This document shows positions 1-10,767 of a stretch of 64,000 bases of DNA, in pieces (the stretch's first letter is position 1; every line of letters begins with the position of its first letter). The notes below the pieces were generated by a model. The model was not told the origin of the DNA, searched no databases, and was given only the letters and a program-made list of their open reading frames with translations. This stretch comes from Phylloscopus collybita. Taxonomy: Eukaryota > Chordata > Aves > Passeriformes > Phylloscopidae. The translations under genes and the position numbers were made by a program. The stretch is from positions 31,266,001-31,330,000 of the forward strand of contig JAJNNQ010000026.1 of the NCBI GenBank assembly GCA_027886175.1, given 5' to 3'.

Positions 1-3000
1 GGGATTTTATCCAATTTCTACTGATCCTAATGGAGAGGTTCCTGTTGACTTCACAGCCTATTGGGTAGGGATGCACTGATAACGATGGCAAAAGATGCAA
101 GCATCAGTGTAAAAATCCACAAGTGATTATTCTCCCTGGCTTTCTTTCAACATGTCACCCTCAAAATATGTCCTCAGTTTGCAGCTTTTGCATTTCTTAC
201 CCTCATGTAAAGGAATCCTTTATCTGTTTGCTTCTCAGAGAGATTGTACAAATAAATATTCAACAATGTGGATACACAGGTGCTACAAGCTCACAGATGT
301 TTCCTGCAAGTGCCCAGAGTGTGTGCCTCTGTGTGTAAGGAGGTGTTGTACAGTCCACACCTTCTATTCCACAGCTCTTAGATTCATGTTAATTTTGTAC
401 AAGCTTATGTTTTCCTGTTGAGAAGCTTTCTGTACAACTTCTGGAGAACTCCAGTTACTGTTAAATAGCTGCCTTTCCAAACTGCCTGTCAAGGTCCAGC
501 CTCCCTTGTTGTGTGAGTTTGAAGCACAAAACTGACAAGCTGAACTGTATTTGACCTGATTTGCAGTCCTCACCCTACAGATGGATAGTTTTTAAATCCC
601 ATTACACGTGGAATTGGTAGGCGCAAATGAAAAAGAATACAGCTTCTGGAAAGTTACTGTTCAAGTCTTTATTCCATGTAAGAATGTGCTGGATTTATTG
701 CCTCTGCTGGAACAGCTGTTTGAGGCTCTTTATATGAACTTTTCAATTTTGAATTCTCATTTCATGTGAGGTTTTCAAAAGTAAAGTCATCTGGATTCAG
801 GATACTGATCATCGGGACGTGCTATACACAAAGCAGGTAATTAATCAGGTAAACAATCCTGTGTTCTGGTTCCAAAATATATTTGGGTCTCCTTGTGATG
901 GTCACATTAACAGTACAAAACTTATACTGGAGCAAGAGAAAATTTTATTTCTTACAGATTGTCTTTCTTGTAGTAATTCTTCACCTGGTAAACACATTAG
1001 AAGGTTCCTCTCTGTTTTATTTAAAAGCTTTCCTTTTATGAATAGGTACTATGGATCCTGACCAAACTCTGTGCCCTGTATTTCACCTTACTCTGTGGCA
1101 GAGTAATGAATTATCATGAGATTTTTCAAAGAGCAGTTTGCACTTTTAGTGGATGGCAAATTGCTAAAAAACAGCTGCTTATCAAGATTGAATATCTCAT
1201 CTCTGGATTAATGGTGGTTATTGGAGCCAAAAGAAAAAGAGACAGAGAGCGATGAATAGCCCAAGGGACTGGGGGAAAACAAAGGGTAATTAAAGGATGA
1301 GGACTAATGAATGTACCAGAAAGATGGGGAAAAAAGTATGAGAAGACAGAAGAGATTTATGAGGCAAAAAAGTGCAGAGTAGAATAACAAAGGGTAAGAA
1401 CAAACAGGGGTTTATCAGATATTACCAACTGGTAAAGACAGTACAAATGTATGGATTACAAGGAACAGGTCAGGTGAAGTGAACAAATGGGGCAATAGGG
1501 GTAGAACCACAATTATAAACAAGAGTACTCTGAACACAATTATAAAGGCATAAATCACCAATAAACAAGCACTAACTTGTTTGGCAAACACTAAAAATGT
1601 TTGAGGTTCTTTATTAACTTTGTACATGAGAGATGAAAGCATATGAGCAGATGAGGATGATGCTTTTCTTAACTCTGATGGTCCTGCTTAGAGCATCAAC
1701 TCAAGCCACCAAGGATGCAATGACTGTCAGCACAGAGATAGAGTACATTATGGTTAAGCTTTAGATGTCAGAGCTTCACTAGTAAGTGTTCAGTGGTTGG
1801 AAAACTAAGTTAGAACAAGACTAAACACAGGGAGAGAAAGATCAGTTAAAGAACATAGTTTCCATAGCACTTATGGCCCGAGATTCACAGGGCTTACTTG
1901 ATTATCTCGCAGTGACCCTTGCCAATATGTAAACTGAGCAATAGTCTCAGGAGCTTGCAGAAAGATGTGTGTTATTTCATGTGTTTCAGAGGAAATAGAA
2001 GAAATCAACCCACTTGACAAAAAGAGGTTAGCAGTTTCAATTACTCTGCCTTTCCTATAGGCTGTGCACAACCAATTCATATTCAGGAAGTAGTGCAGTA
2101 GTAGTCTGAAATGCTGAGAGCAAATATTTCATTGTATATTTCAACCTGACAAAGGAAGTACCAGGACTTGCTTTTCTCAGAGAAAGCTCAAGAGGCTCAG
2201 CAGGTAGACAGCACCCTGGTGACTGACAAATAGGAAGATGCCTGTGAAATTTAAGACAAGTTTTGGGAAGGCAAGCATCCATAATGAGCACTAGGAAAGA
2301 AGGGCACAGTTGTAAATTAGATCAGAATGGGCCCAAGAAATAAAGCCTTGTCATGCAAGGCAGAGAAATACACTTGTTCAAGAACTTAAAACTCCACTTC
2401 TTGGGTGCACTGTGTTGTCCAAACTCGCTAACACTCATAAAACAAGAGTGTTAGGTTTTGAAAGGTAACACTGATGTAAACAAACATATTATTGTAAACA
2501 AAAATATTATTGATTTATACTTCCAGAAACAAAAGTGATTGTAAGGAAATGGGAAGGAAATGGAAGATTTCTGGAGGAGTCTTTTTTACATGGTGTTAAC
2601 ATTGCCATTTGGACTCAAACCACTTGCAAGACTGTTTGTGACACATGAAGCAGCAAATCATACTGTTCCACTGGTTTGAAAAGGTCACAGCTGTGGCAGT
2701 GACACAGCAAAGCCAGCCCAGCTCCTGAGGTGCATAAATGGCAAACATTGCCATGGTCGGGCCCAGCTTTAATTCTTAGTTAGCACTCCCCTAACCACAA
2801 GCATTAGGAATATGGGGAAGTAGTTTATCTAGAGTTTTTTTAAAAGTAGTTATGTTTTCCATGACACCAAAATATGATGTCAATAAAACCTTTTGGTATT
2901 TGACTTACTGTTTGCAACTGGGGCACCAGACAATTCCAACTTTTCTTCTGATTAAGATGTGAAGCTTCAGCCTGCAGCAGCGTAATAATTTTGTTATTTC

Positions 3001-6000
3001 AATAACACACAATATTCAAAACCAACAAGAGTTTCCAATAATTTGTCTGGGGAATCTCCTGCATGGCTTTGCACACCAAATTCCAGCTTATTCCATTAGT
3101 GCAAATGAATACCTTTGTAATTAGATCTCTCAAAGCATTTCTGAGGAGGGAGAAGTCTCTAAGGACCTGCTTTTTTGAGTTCCCCTGCAAGTATATAGTA
3201 GATCTGTTGGTTTCACTGAGATTGTTACTGTGAGAAACAGTGGTCAAGATCAAATGTCAAGGATGATTCTTCCTGTGAAAGAAGGAACATGGTGAAACAC
3301 TTTTGCAGCAGGTAGTTTGATTATACAGCACATTGTTACATATGTAAACACAATATCTTTTTTCATAAATAGTAATTATTAAGGCATGTGAACATTAAAA
3401 TTACAGACATTATCCATAATTACAGTCTGCAATTATATTCTAATCTCTACTAAATTCTATCTTAGCATCTTATTCCTCTCATAAGAGCTGTGTGCCTGTG
3501 TGAGGCCAGTAATCCTGTCTCCAGCAGTGGCCAACAATGGAGGTTTAGAGAAAAAATTAATACAGCAACTCTATACATCTCCCTGAAGCACTCTTTCAGC
3601 ATCTAAACATTTAAGGCTTACCTCTTTTTTTTTGTTTTTCTTGCCATTTATCTTAATGGATTAAATCAAGTCTCTAATCTTGTCATAAACAGTATCACCA
3701 AAGGCTATGAAAATCTTGAACAAAAATAAGTTTTAAGTCAGTGAAGTTCCTCTGACATTCTATTACACATTGAGATATATTTACACATAAGATGGAGTTT
3801 CTATAGGTACTGAGCATATTTATTTCCCAGATAATTTTTCAGAGGAGAGAAGAAGACCTATAATTTCAGATTACTTAATTAAGAGCTAACAGAGACTGAT
3901 AATGTTGACATTTAAGGGGACAGCAATGTAATATTTGAAAGATTCTATAGATGGCACTATTGGAGAACACTTGCCAGTGGTAAAAATAAACAGGGTTTTC
4001 ATCACAGTATTTCTATGAATTTTAAGTTATTCAGGAGTTTCTTTAGCAGGAATAGTTTGTGCCACACACACTCATAAAATCTATTATGATAATTTTTCTT
4101 GACTTCAAGGCATGACAACAGAATGCTACTGCTGTTTTCACAAAGAAACAAGTTAATAAATAGATTTCTTCAATTGTGTATTAGTCTCTGAATTCCATAG
4201 CTACAAATACTGCATGTCAATGTACAACTCTTGAAGAACTGAAAGAAAATGTAAAGAGCTTTCATTGTTCTGTCCTTGGTTTAATGAGATACTTGCCAAG
4301 CAATAAAGCCATTTCCTTGATGAACAAAGGGTGAGCAAGTTCCTTGAACCATGTTTATTCAGCTCAAGTCAATTTCCTAGATATTATTTTGATGCCAAAT
4401 TCTCTTATTCTGATATAAATGTATAGCAAATTTTTGAAAATACCTGATAAACTGAAAGAAATAAAACCCCTAGACTTTGAAATAATTTTACTATAAATAT
4501 TTTTTACTTTCTACATAGTATAGTATGTTACTTGACATATTTTGACTGCTATTGTAAGATAAATTAATTCACAATACAATTTAGCTCTTTACATGACAAG
4601 ACACCTTATGTACACAGTCAAGCACACATACATGTACCCATATGTTGGGTTCACCTGACAATGCAGTTAGACTTGCACAGTCTATTTCATAATTATCATT
4701 TGGAAACTTTTGTTTCCGTGTTTAACCACAAGGACAATTTGTTATTGAGGCACAGTGACCATTGTCACTATTGTCTTTTAGTCATTTAAGTACTGCCAAT
4801 CCCATCAAGTTTGGTATCCAGTGACATTTTTAAAAACTTGTAGGAACATGAGAAAATCTTTAAATAGTAGCCACAGCATTCATGTCACAGAAGGATAAAA
4901 TGTGTTGTCTGAATTTTACCTGAAATGCAATCTAAGCTCTCAGATTTATCATTAACAGTCCAGTAAACTTAATATGCATAGCAGGCACAAGGGAACATGC
5001 ATTTGTAATATTTATCTGTATCATTTAAAATGCCCAGTAGAATAAAGTGAGTTACCTACTCAAATACATCATATATAAACCCAAGTGGAAGTCATGTATG
5101 ATAAAATGAAAGTGATGATAATACCCTCCACATCAAGCCAGCCATGTCATCATGGGATGTGATGTCCCAATAAAAATTCAATCATCTACTTACCATTCCC
5201 TTCAGTCAGCCAACTGAGTAAGAACAAGATCCAGCCAGCTAACTAGCACTTAGCAGGATGACTCTGAAATTACTTAGACTTTCTCTATGAGCATGAAGGA
5301 TATGCTGGAAATGTGCTTGCCACCTTACTTCGTAAAGGTGTTCAGAATTAATTAGTTAGATAGTTAGTTAATGGTGGGGACTGGTTTTAAAGGCAAAGCA
5401 CCTAGATTTAAGTGTCTAAAATTGAGTTCAATATATAAGTTTGTATTATGAGTTTAAAGCTCTGAGAGCATTTCTCAGCCCATAGGGATGGGGCTGGTGT
5501 CTGGTCTCAGAGACAGCTTTGCTGAGGAGCCCCAGCAGGAGTTTCCTCCTGCATTGCTTCAGGAGCAGCTTTAAATATCCCATGATCTTGTGCTGAACTA
5601 CACTGTACCGGCATCAAGATTCACTTGATATGGACCTTGAGTCACAGACTGATTTGCAGGCTGGGCCTTAACACGTGCCTCATCACGGTGGAACTGATGT
5701 TTCCCTTACCCTAGCTCAGCTACCAGCTGTGGGGAGGCTTAATCAGGCTTTACCAAGTGAAAAAAATGAGCCAGACATGGCTTTTTCTATGTCTTTTGTT
5801 ATTAGGTACTCATTCCTTTGAGCAGTGACTCACATTTTCCTTTCCTCTTCTTGTTGGAAGCTGGAACAGATTGCCCAGAGAGGCTGCAGAGTCTCCATCA
5901 CTGGAGGCATTCAAGAACTGTCTGGACACAATCCTGTGCCATGGGTTCTGGGATGAACCTGCCTGAGCAGGGAGGCTGGACCAGGTGATCCACTGTGGTC

Positions 6001-7127
6001 CCTCCCGACCATCCTGTGATTTTATGTAGCATCATCAGATACTAGTCTTCAGCTTAGAAAACGGAGCCATTAATCAGATACACAACAAAAGTATTTGTTT
6101 AAATGCCTGTTGTAGTTACAATGCATCCCACAGTGCTAAGCATTCTGAGAGTAATGCAGTAGTTACACAGCAAAGGTCTTACCAATTTAGCTTATAGGAT
6201 CAGCAAAGGCATCCATTTACCTCATTTGTCTCAGGAGTATGCGTATGTAACACAGGTGTTGTCTTGTGCAAGTTTAGCTGAACTTCTTATTTTCTTATCT
6301 TAGGTGAAAAATAAGGTTTGCTGCCAAGAAAACAGCATTAGAGTACCTCAGCCTCTGATGAGTTAGTTTTGTATATGCCTGCCATAAAAGAAAATTGAAA
6401 AGCTTAAATTGTCATATTCTTCACCTTAAAAGTTTGTCTATAGAAGCAATTTTGCAAAAATGAAATTTCATACTGCTCACCTCTGTGCATTGAGGTAGAG
6501 TGAGTGCATTCTGTTTTGGGATATGGGTGCACATATGGGTTCCACACACCTGTCAAGTTAGATTTGTTCCATGCATATAATCAGAACTTGCAGGATCTAC
6601 AGACCATTTGCAAGAAAATTTTAAGTCATTCTAGTACTTCCTATAGTTACTCCTGCTGCATTGTGGCAAAATATGTTACTTTCTGGCACTTGTAAGATAC
6701 ATTTATTGGTAGTAAGCCTACTTGTAAGATAATGAAAATAAAATATTTGCATCTTAGAAGTTCCAGAATGAAGTATATTAAATAGAGTATTGTATTTGAT
6801 ATCTATAAATCAGGATAATACCTCTTTACTAAAGAATTCGGACATCTGTTGCTGAAGCTGAGAGTCTTATTTTTTAATACTCTATCTGTAATATGAAACC
6901 ATGGACTTAATTCTTTCTCTGAGGGATACCATAAAATCACCTTTTATCCTTGTTCTCTTTCTCTGCTTCAAGGCTTTTTATCATAGCAATCTTCCTTTCA
7001 TATCCCTCCCAATGACAAGCAGTGTAGCATTCAATCCCGCTGATTTTGCTCTCACACTAGTCATTGTCCAGGCTTCCTCCATAAGCAGCAAAGAATTAAC
7101 TACATTGATAAAGTGAAACTGAATCTG
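1..7127 (+). other. EYS: EYS intron, left part (non-coding)
   Basis: No open frame here looks like an EGF or laminin-G exon with usable splice sites, so I read the stretch as intron of EYS, whose next exon starts at 16604. It is AT-rich and unremarkable except for a CR1 tail at about 5858-6027. The segment at about 5450-5760 is richer in G and C than its surroundings and may be an older interspersed repeat, but I cannot name it. An unrecognised small exon cannot be excluded by eye. Confidence 0.6.
5858..6027 (+). repeat. CR1 LINE 3' fragment
   Basis: The run starting GCTGGAACAGATTGCCCAGA, followed by a diverged 'gaggctgcagagtctcc' block and 'gaccaggtgatccactgtgg', matches the 3' UTR region of avian CR1 retrotransposons read in the sense direction. 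It ends near 'catcctgtgattttatg', a degenerate form of the CR1 terminal repeats. The copy is heavily 5' truncated, which is normal for CR1. It lies in the sense orientation relative to EYS. Confidence 0.85.
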
Positions 7128-7132
7128 CCATG
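7128..7132. repeat. Target site duplication, left copy (CCATG)
   Basis: CCATG directly precedes the first TG of the left LTR and is repeated at 14120-14124 directly after the final CA of the right LTR. A 5-bp duplication fits a retroviral integration. The match on both sides shows that the two LTRs belong to one insertion and have not been rearranged since. Confidence 0.9.
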
Positions 7133-7847
7133 TGTTATAAATTGGCCAGGAGACCAGCTCCTTTTAAAAGGCCTTTATTGGAAATCAGCTCTGGGTAGGG
7201 GGCCCGGGGGCTGCGCACGCCGCCGCTGCTCCCAGTAGACACCACGGAGGAGGAGGTGCAGGTCGAATCTGCTGCTGCTGCTGCTGCTGCTGCAGAGTCG
7301 GGATTCCGTCCTCACGGGGGTTCCAATAGAATCACGTTGGCTCGTGTGGTCCAGGGGCCTTGCCTTTCTCCAGTTTCTTTCAGGCTATGGCGACAAAGTA
7401 ACAAAAGAATGCCTGCTGCCTGCAGGTAGCTGGATGTGTGCCTCGCACAGTCCCGTCCTTCTTAGGTCCAGTTTCTGTGTTGGCTCGCTGTATCAGGGGC
7501 TTTTTTAGCTCTAACTGGACTCCCGGTCGCAGCTAGGCACGATGGGAGTTCTTTTCATCTCCATATTGGGCGGAGCCCACAGCTCGACGGGCCGTCAGCA
7601 GGGAGCAGCAGGAAGCGGCGGGGGGGGCGGAGCGGCAAAGCGGCGTGCGGGCTTTTCGTCGGGAGAGGGGAAAGCCCAGGACTCAGGGAGAAAGGGTACA
7701 GAACTTGGACATTACGAACAGAAATTCAGGGTACAGATTCAACATGAACGGTTTGAAACAAGCAAGTAACAGTGCAACTTTAATTTTACAGCAAAACAGT
7801 GTAACAGTACAACTCGGGAGTGCGTAACCTGGGGCTAATTTCTTTCA
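7133..7847 (-). repeat. 3' LTR of the provirus
   Basis: This 715-bp copy begins TGTTATAAATTGG and ends CTTTCA as read on the + strand. It matches the copy at 13404-14119 apart from about six substitutions and one 1-bp indel that I counted by eye (for example ggccttg/ggcgttg, and a small block near 7583). On the proviral strand an AATAAA signal lies at 7174-7179, close to the U5 end. The U3 half has a CCCAAT-like box beside a GC box near 7565-7575. An eight-unit CTG/CAG run sits at 7269-7292. Confidence 0.95.
7174..7179 (-). promoter_or_regulatory. LTR polyadenylation signal (AATAAA)
   Basis: TTTATT on the + strand is AATAAA on the proviral strand, about 40 bases before the LTR end. It is conserved in the other LTR at 13445-13450. 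This position is usual for the R region signal of class I retroviruses. Confidence 0.7.
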
Positions 7848-7862
7848 ATCCCCCCTCTATTT
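7848..7862 (-). promoter_or_regulatory. Polypurine tract of the provirus
   Basis: Read on the minus strand, a purine run (AAATAGAGGGGGGAT) lies directly against the first TG of the 3' LTR. This is the position and composition of the plus-strand primer used in retroviral DNA synthesis. It is interrupted by only one pyrimidine before the final T, so it could still function. Confidence 0.85.
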
Positions 7863-7885
7863 CTTTGATCGGGCTTTAGCCCGCA

Positions 7886-8839
7886 TCAATTGGCCATGTC
7901 TGATTCAAGGCAATAAATTTGTTTTAATTCTTGGTATTGGTCATAAATTCTTTTTGCTGTGCTCAGTTTTTCTTGGGGTTCCAATCTAATTGTATTTGTA
8001 GGTTTCTGAATCTTTACTTTAGGGATTTGGAGACTAGCTGGAACAGTAGTGGCTACAGTTCGAATTAGACAGGGAAGTATGCAGGGGAGAAGTAAGAGAC
8101 TGACAAAGGCACTTATTGCAATGAACACTACTTTTTCCCACCAGATCCCTTCAAAGGACCAGAAGTTGTCCCACCAGCCTATATTAATTAAGGGCTTCCA
8201 TTCTTGGGTACTTACATATGCAATTTTTTGTATTTCTTTGGAAATATTTTTTATTACGTTACTTTCATAATTGACTGCTAGTTTGATTTGATGAACTACT
8301 GCTCTTGTCTGTGCCAATTGGTTACTGATATGATCAAGGGCAAGGGCTGTTTTGTTTGATAATTTGATAATTTTATTCAACATGTAAATTGGAGTTCGGC
8401 ACCTCCATGATCTATCTTGTGTCCAAGTTGCTGGCCTATATGTTTTTACTATTCCTTTTGGTGTCTGTATTTTACTTTTCCATGTTTGTGTGCTGCCCCT
8501 CCTCCCCTTTTGGTATTTTCTTTTTATCAGGTCTGCTACTCCCTCTGTATTTCTTAACTTTTTAAAACAGAACCACTCTCTGATAGGGCACTCCCCAGTC
8601 AGGCACTGCTTAAATGTGGCAGCTTTTTTTGTAATCCAATATTGTTTTTTCTCTTTTTGACAGGTGGATAATTGGATCATGTCAAAACATGTGGGATTCA
8701 CATGGGTGTGAACTCTCATAAGGGATTGTAGATTCTCCCCATCACAAACTGAATGACAGCATTCGGAGTAAGCCCCATCTGTAAACTTGCTTATCAATAG
8801 GACTACTATCAGTCCCTCCAAGAGTCCAGTATGAACCAT
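7886..8839 (-). CDS. env: Short env-like protein with signal peptide and membrane anchor
   Basis: An open frame of 317 residues runs from an ATG at 8837-8839, which has A at -3 and G at +4. The frame stays open upstream to about 9130 without a well-placed ATG. The N-terminus (MVHTGLLEGLIVVLLISK) looks like a signal peptide. A cysteine-rich segment follows, then a helical stretch with N-glycosylation sequons NKT and NIS, a tryptophan-rich patch (GWWDNFW), a hydrophobic segment of about 20 residues at roughly 237-257, and a tail of about 60 residues. Its place between pol and the polypurine tract is that of env. I see no convincing furin site, no CX6CC motif and no full surface subunit, so it is either a strongly shortened env or a fast-changing relative. 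It is intact from ATG to stop, unlike gag and pol in the same element. Confidence 0.65.
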   Translation of the reverse strand: MVHTGLLEGLIVVLLISKFTDGAYSECCHSVCDGENLQSLMRVHTHVNPTCFDMIQLSTCQKEKKQYWITKKAATFKQCLTGECPIREWFCFKKLRNTEGVADLIKRKYQKGRRGSTQTWKSKIQTPKGIVKTYRPATWTQDRSWRCRTPIYMLNKIIKLSNKTALALDHISNQLAQTRAVVHQIKLAVNYESNVIKNISKEIQKIAYVSTQEWKPLINIGWWDNFWSFEGIWWEKVVFIAISAFVSLLLLPCILPCLIRTVATTVPASLQIPKVKIQKPTNTIRLEPQEKLSTAKRIYDQYQELKQIYCLESDMAN

Positions 8840-9022
8840 TCTATTTGTGGATCCTTTGGTCTCACCTGGCCTTGCCTCTTGGGTCAGGGGGTTCTTTCTC
8901 CTCATCATATCAGTAGGACTACTATTAGTCCCTCCAAGAGTCCAATATGAACCTGCCCCCATCTTGCTCTGAGGGTTCTCTTTGGTCTCACCTGGTCTTG
9001 CCTCTTGGGTCGGGGAGTTCTT
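8793..9022 (-). repeat. Tandem duplication at the 5' end of the env-like frame
   Basis: Two imperfect copies lie at 8793-8896 and 8909-9022. They share 'cctccaagagtcca' and 'cttgcctcttgggtc', among other blocks. The offset is 116 bases at one end and 126 at the other because the second copy has about 10 extra bases. One end of the unit is therefore read in the same frame twice (QEARPGETK occurs 42 residues apart), while the other end is read in two different frames. Confidence 0.8.
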
Positions 9023-9067
9023 AGGCTGGATTTGTGGAGTTCTCCCTTGCTTATTCCCACTTTCCAC

Positions 9068-9315
9068 CTTTTTCTTAGTTTTAGTTAGCTCCCTTTGGGT
9101 GTGCCCTATGAGAGATTTAATTTTTAAATTAAGAATTACTGTTACTTATTACTTTTACATTAACACATTGTGACTTATCATAACAAGTTATAACATCAGA
9201 TTTAACCATTATTTTACACTTTTATATTAACACCTTTTTAACTTCTTATAACAATGTGGATTTTTAACAATGGTAACGGACAGCTTATAATAACTGTTAT
9301 TGTCCCTTATTGGCT
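9068..9315 (-). other. AT-rich spacer between integrase and the env-like frame
   Basis: About 250 bases of very AT-rich sequence lie between the integrase stop and the extended env-like frame. I see no coding signal. In class I retroviruses env normally overlaps the end of pol, so this gap suggests loss or replacement of the original junction and of the surface-subunit coding part. It may contain the env splice acceptor. Confidence 0.5.
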
Positions 9316-10530
9316 TTAACTGGTTTTTGCTTGTTTCCTGAGAGTTACTTTGAGGGTGTCTGGATCTCGAGTGGCAATCCACTCAGAGGGAACCCTTGTT
9401 GGGGTTGCAGGGTCAGAGGGATTTGACCTCTTGTTGCGGTCAGAGGGATCACTCGGGGGTGGTAATGGTCCTTTCACTCTAGTGATGTGGGTCCAGCCCT
9501 TTTCCTGGGTTCGCACTGCAGTATGAGTAGTGAGCAGAACTTGGAACGGGCCTTCGAATTTAGGGGTTAGTGGGGTGGTATTCCAGGACTTAATTAAAAC
9601 CCAGTCTCCTGGTTTTATTTGGTGCATGTCAGTGTCCAAGGGAGAGGTTTGAGGAAGATACCCTCTTCTTTTAAGATCTGTCAATGTCTTTCCAATTGTT
9701 TTTACATATTCTTGGGTAGCGGCCTCTCCTTCTAAATAATCCCCAGTGCTATAGGGGGTCAGTAAGAAGGGGAGTCCAAACATCATCTCATATGGTGAAG
9801 CCCCTATGTCAGATTTAGGTCGGACCCGGATTCGCAGAAGGGCTAGGGGCAGACACTTGAGCCAATTCATTCTTGTTTCGGTTATCAATTTAGTTAATAC
9901 GTTTTTGAGGGTTTTATTCATCCTCTCAACTCTCCCTGAACTTTGGGGATGCCAGGGTGTATGCAACTACCACCCGATTCCTAAGGCTTTATTGACATCA
10001 TGTAGAATTTTGGCTACAAAATGAGGGCCTCGGTCTGAACCAACACTATTCACCAGCCCATACCGGGGGATGATGTGTTCTAATAATACCTTTATTACCA
10101 CTTGTGCAGTCTCCTCCCCAGCAGGAAAGGCTTCCACCCAATGGGCCAAACAATCAACCATAACAAGTAGATACCTGCAACCCTGTACTGAAGGCACCTC
10201 GGCAAAATCCACCTGTACATTTTGAAAGGGTCCCAATGCCATCCGTCTTCCTCCTGGGGCACTCCCCCCATCGCTTTCTGATTTACCTTTTGGCATATAA
10301 GGCATCCTTCAGTTACTGCTTTGGCCAGACCATACACCCGAACACATAAATATTCTCTTAAAAAAATGATCACATAACCCTTGGGTGCCCCAGTGGGTCA
10401 GGCTCTGTATTTCTGTTAGCATTTTTTTCAAGCTAGGGCTTTATTTAAAAACTTTCATCTATCTGGGGTTAACCATTCCCCTTGCTTCCCTTGGTACAAC
10501 CCTAACTTCTTTATTTCTCTCAACTCATGT
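9316..10530 (-). pseudogene. pol: Broken integrase (pol fragment)
   Basis: This is the integrase end of pol. It holds the N-terminal zinc-binding region (THWGTQGLCDH, then CLICQK), the catalytic core with both aspartates (QVDFAE and SDRGPHF) and the glutamate (SSGRVERMN), and a C-terminal domain (PGDWVLIKSW). The frame is broken several times: a stop at 10455-10457, another around 10438-10440, frame changes at the T7 run 10432-10438, the A7 run 10360-10366 and the C6 run 10264-10269, and a TAG at 9967-9969 between the second aspartate and the glutamate. The last 216 residues, 9316-9966, are open. Reverse transcriptase and RNase H are missing upstream. It cannot make integrase as it stands. 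Confidence 0.9.
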
Positions 10531-10557
10531 TAATCATATATTGGTTCTCTTCTTTTG

Positions 10558-10710
10558 TCAGCTGGCAGGATCTTGGATGGCAGTCCACTTGGGGAGACTC
10601 GTGGGGGATTTTTCTGGGTTTTGTCCATAGTTAGGAGGAGGCGATCCTGGTCTTTTTACACGGGAAACGTCAGTCCACTCTTTTTCTTGGGTCCAAACAG
10701 CAGCATGGGT
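10558..10710 (-). pseudogene. pol: Second, diverged copy of the integrase C-terminal tail
   Basis: An open stretch of about 50 residues, ending at a TGA at 10558-10560, includes AAVWTQEKEWTDVSRVKRPG and PKWTAIQDPAS. It parallels the tail of the integrase at 9316-9530 (AVRTQEKGWTHITRVKGPL ... SEWIATRDPDT) in the same order, but with many differences. It lies between gag and the integrase N-terminus, where protease and reverse transcriptase should be. The degree of difference suggests a piece of a related but distinct virus, not a recent duplication. Confidence 0.8.
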
Positions 10711-10714
10711 TACT

Positions 10715-10767
10715 AATTTCTAGCTTTTTCCTGATATCAGGCCAGGATCCAGCAAGGAACTGCACCT
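10715..10767 (-). pseudogene. gag: Frame-shifted remainder of gag capsid
   Basis: In the frame one step away from the gag ORF, the stretch from about 10820 to 10720 reads PDSPEDQVLLKVQF then AGSWPDIRKKLEI, which resembles the conserved part of gammaretroviral capsid. So gag continues past its apparent stop at 10768 in another frame; the change is near the C4 run at 10822-10825. The capsid then stops abruptly and joins the stray integrase tail. Nucleocapsid and its CCHC zinc knuckle are absent. Confidence 0.7.

Noticed and set aside
7542..7827. Open frames inside the LTR, also at 13813-14099
   Set aside because: They are duplicated because the LTR is duplicated, run antisense to the provirus, and differ by a frameshift between the copies.
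8978..9067. Env start at the GTG at 9065-9067 (393-residue version)
   Set aside because: No ATG there; the ATG at 8837-8839 has good context and directly precedes a signal-peptide-like segment. Upstream sequence is largely the duplicated block.
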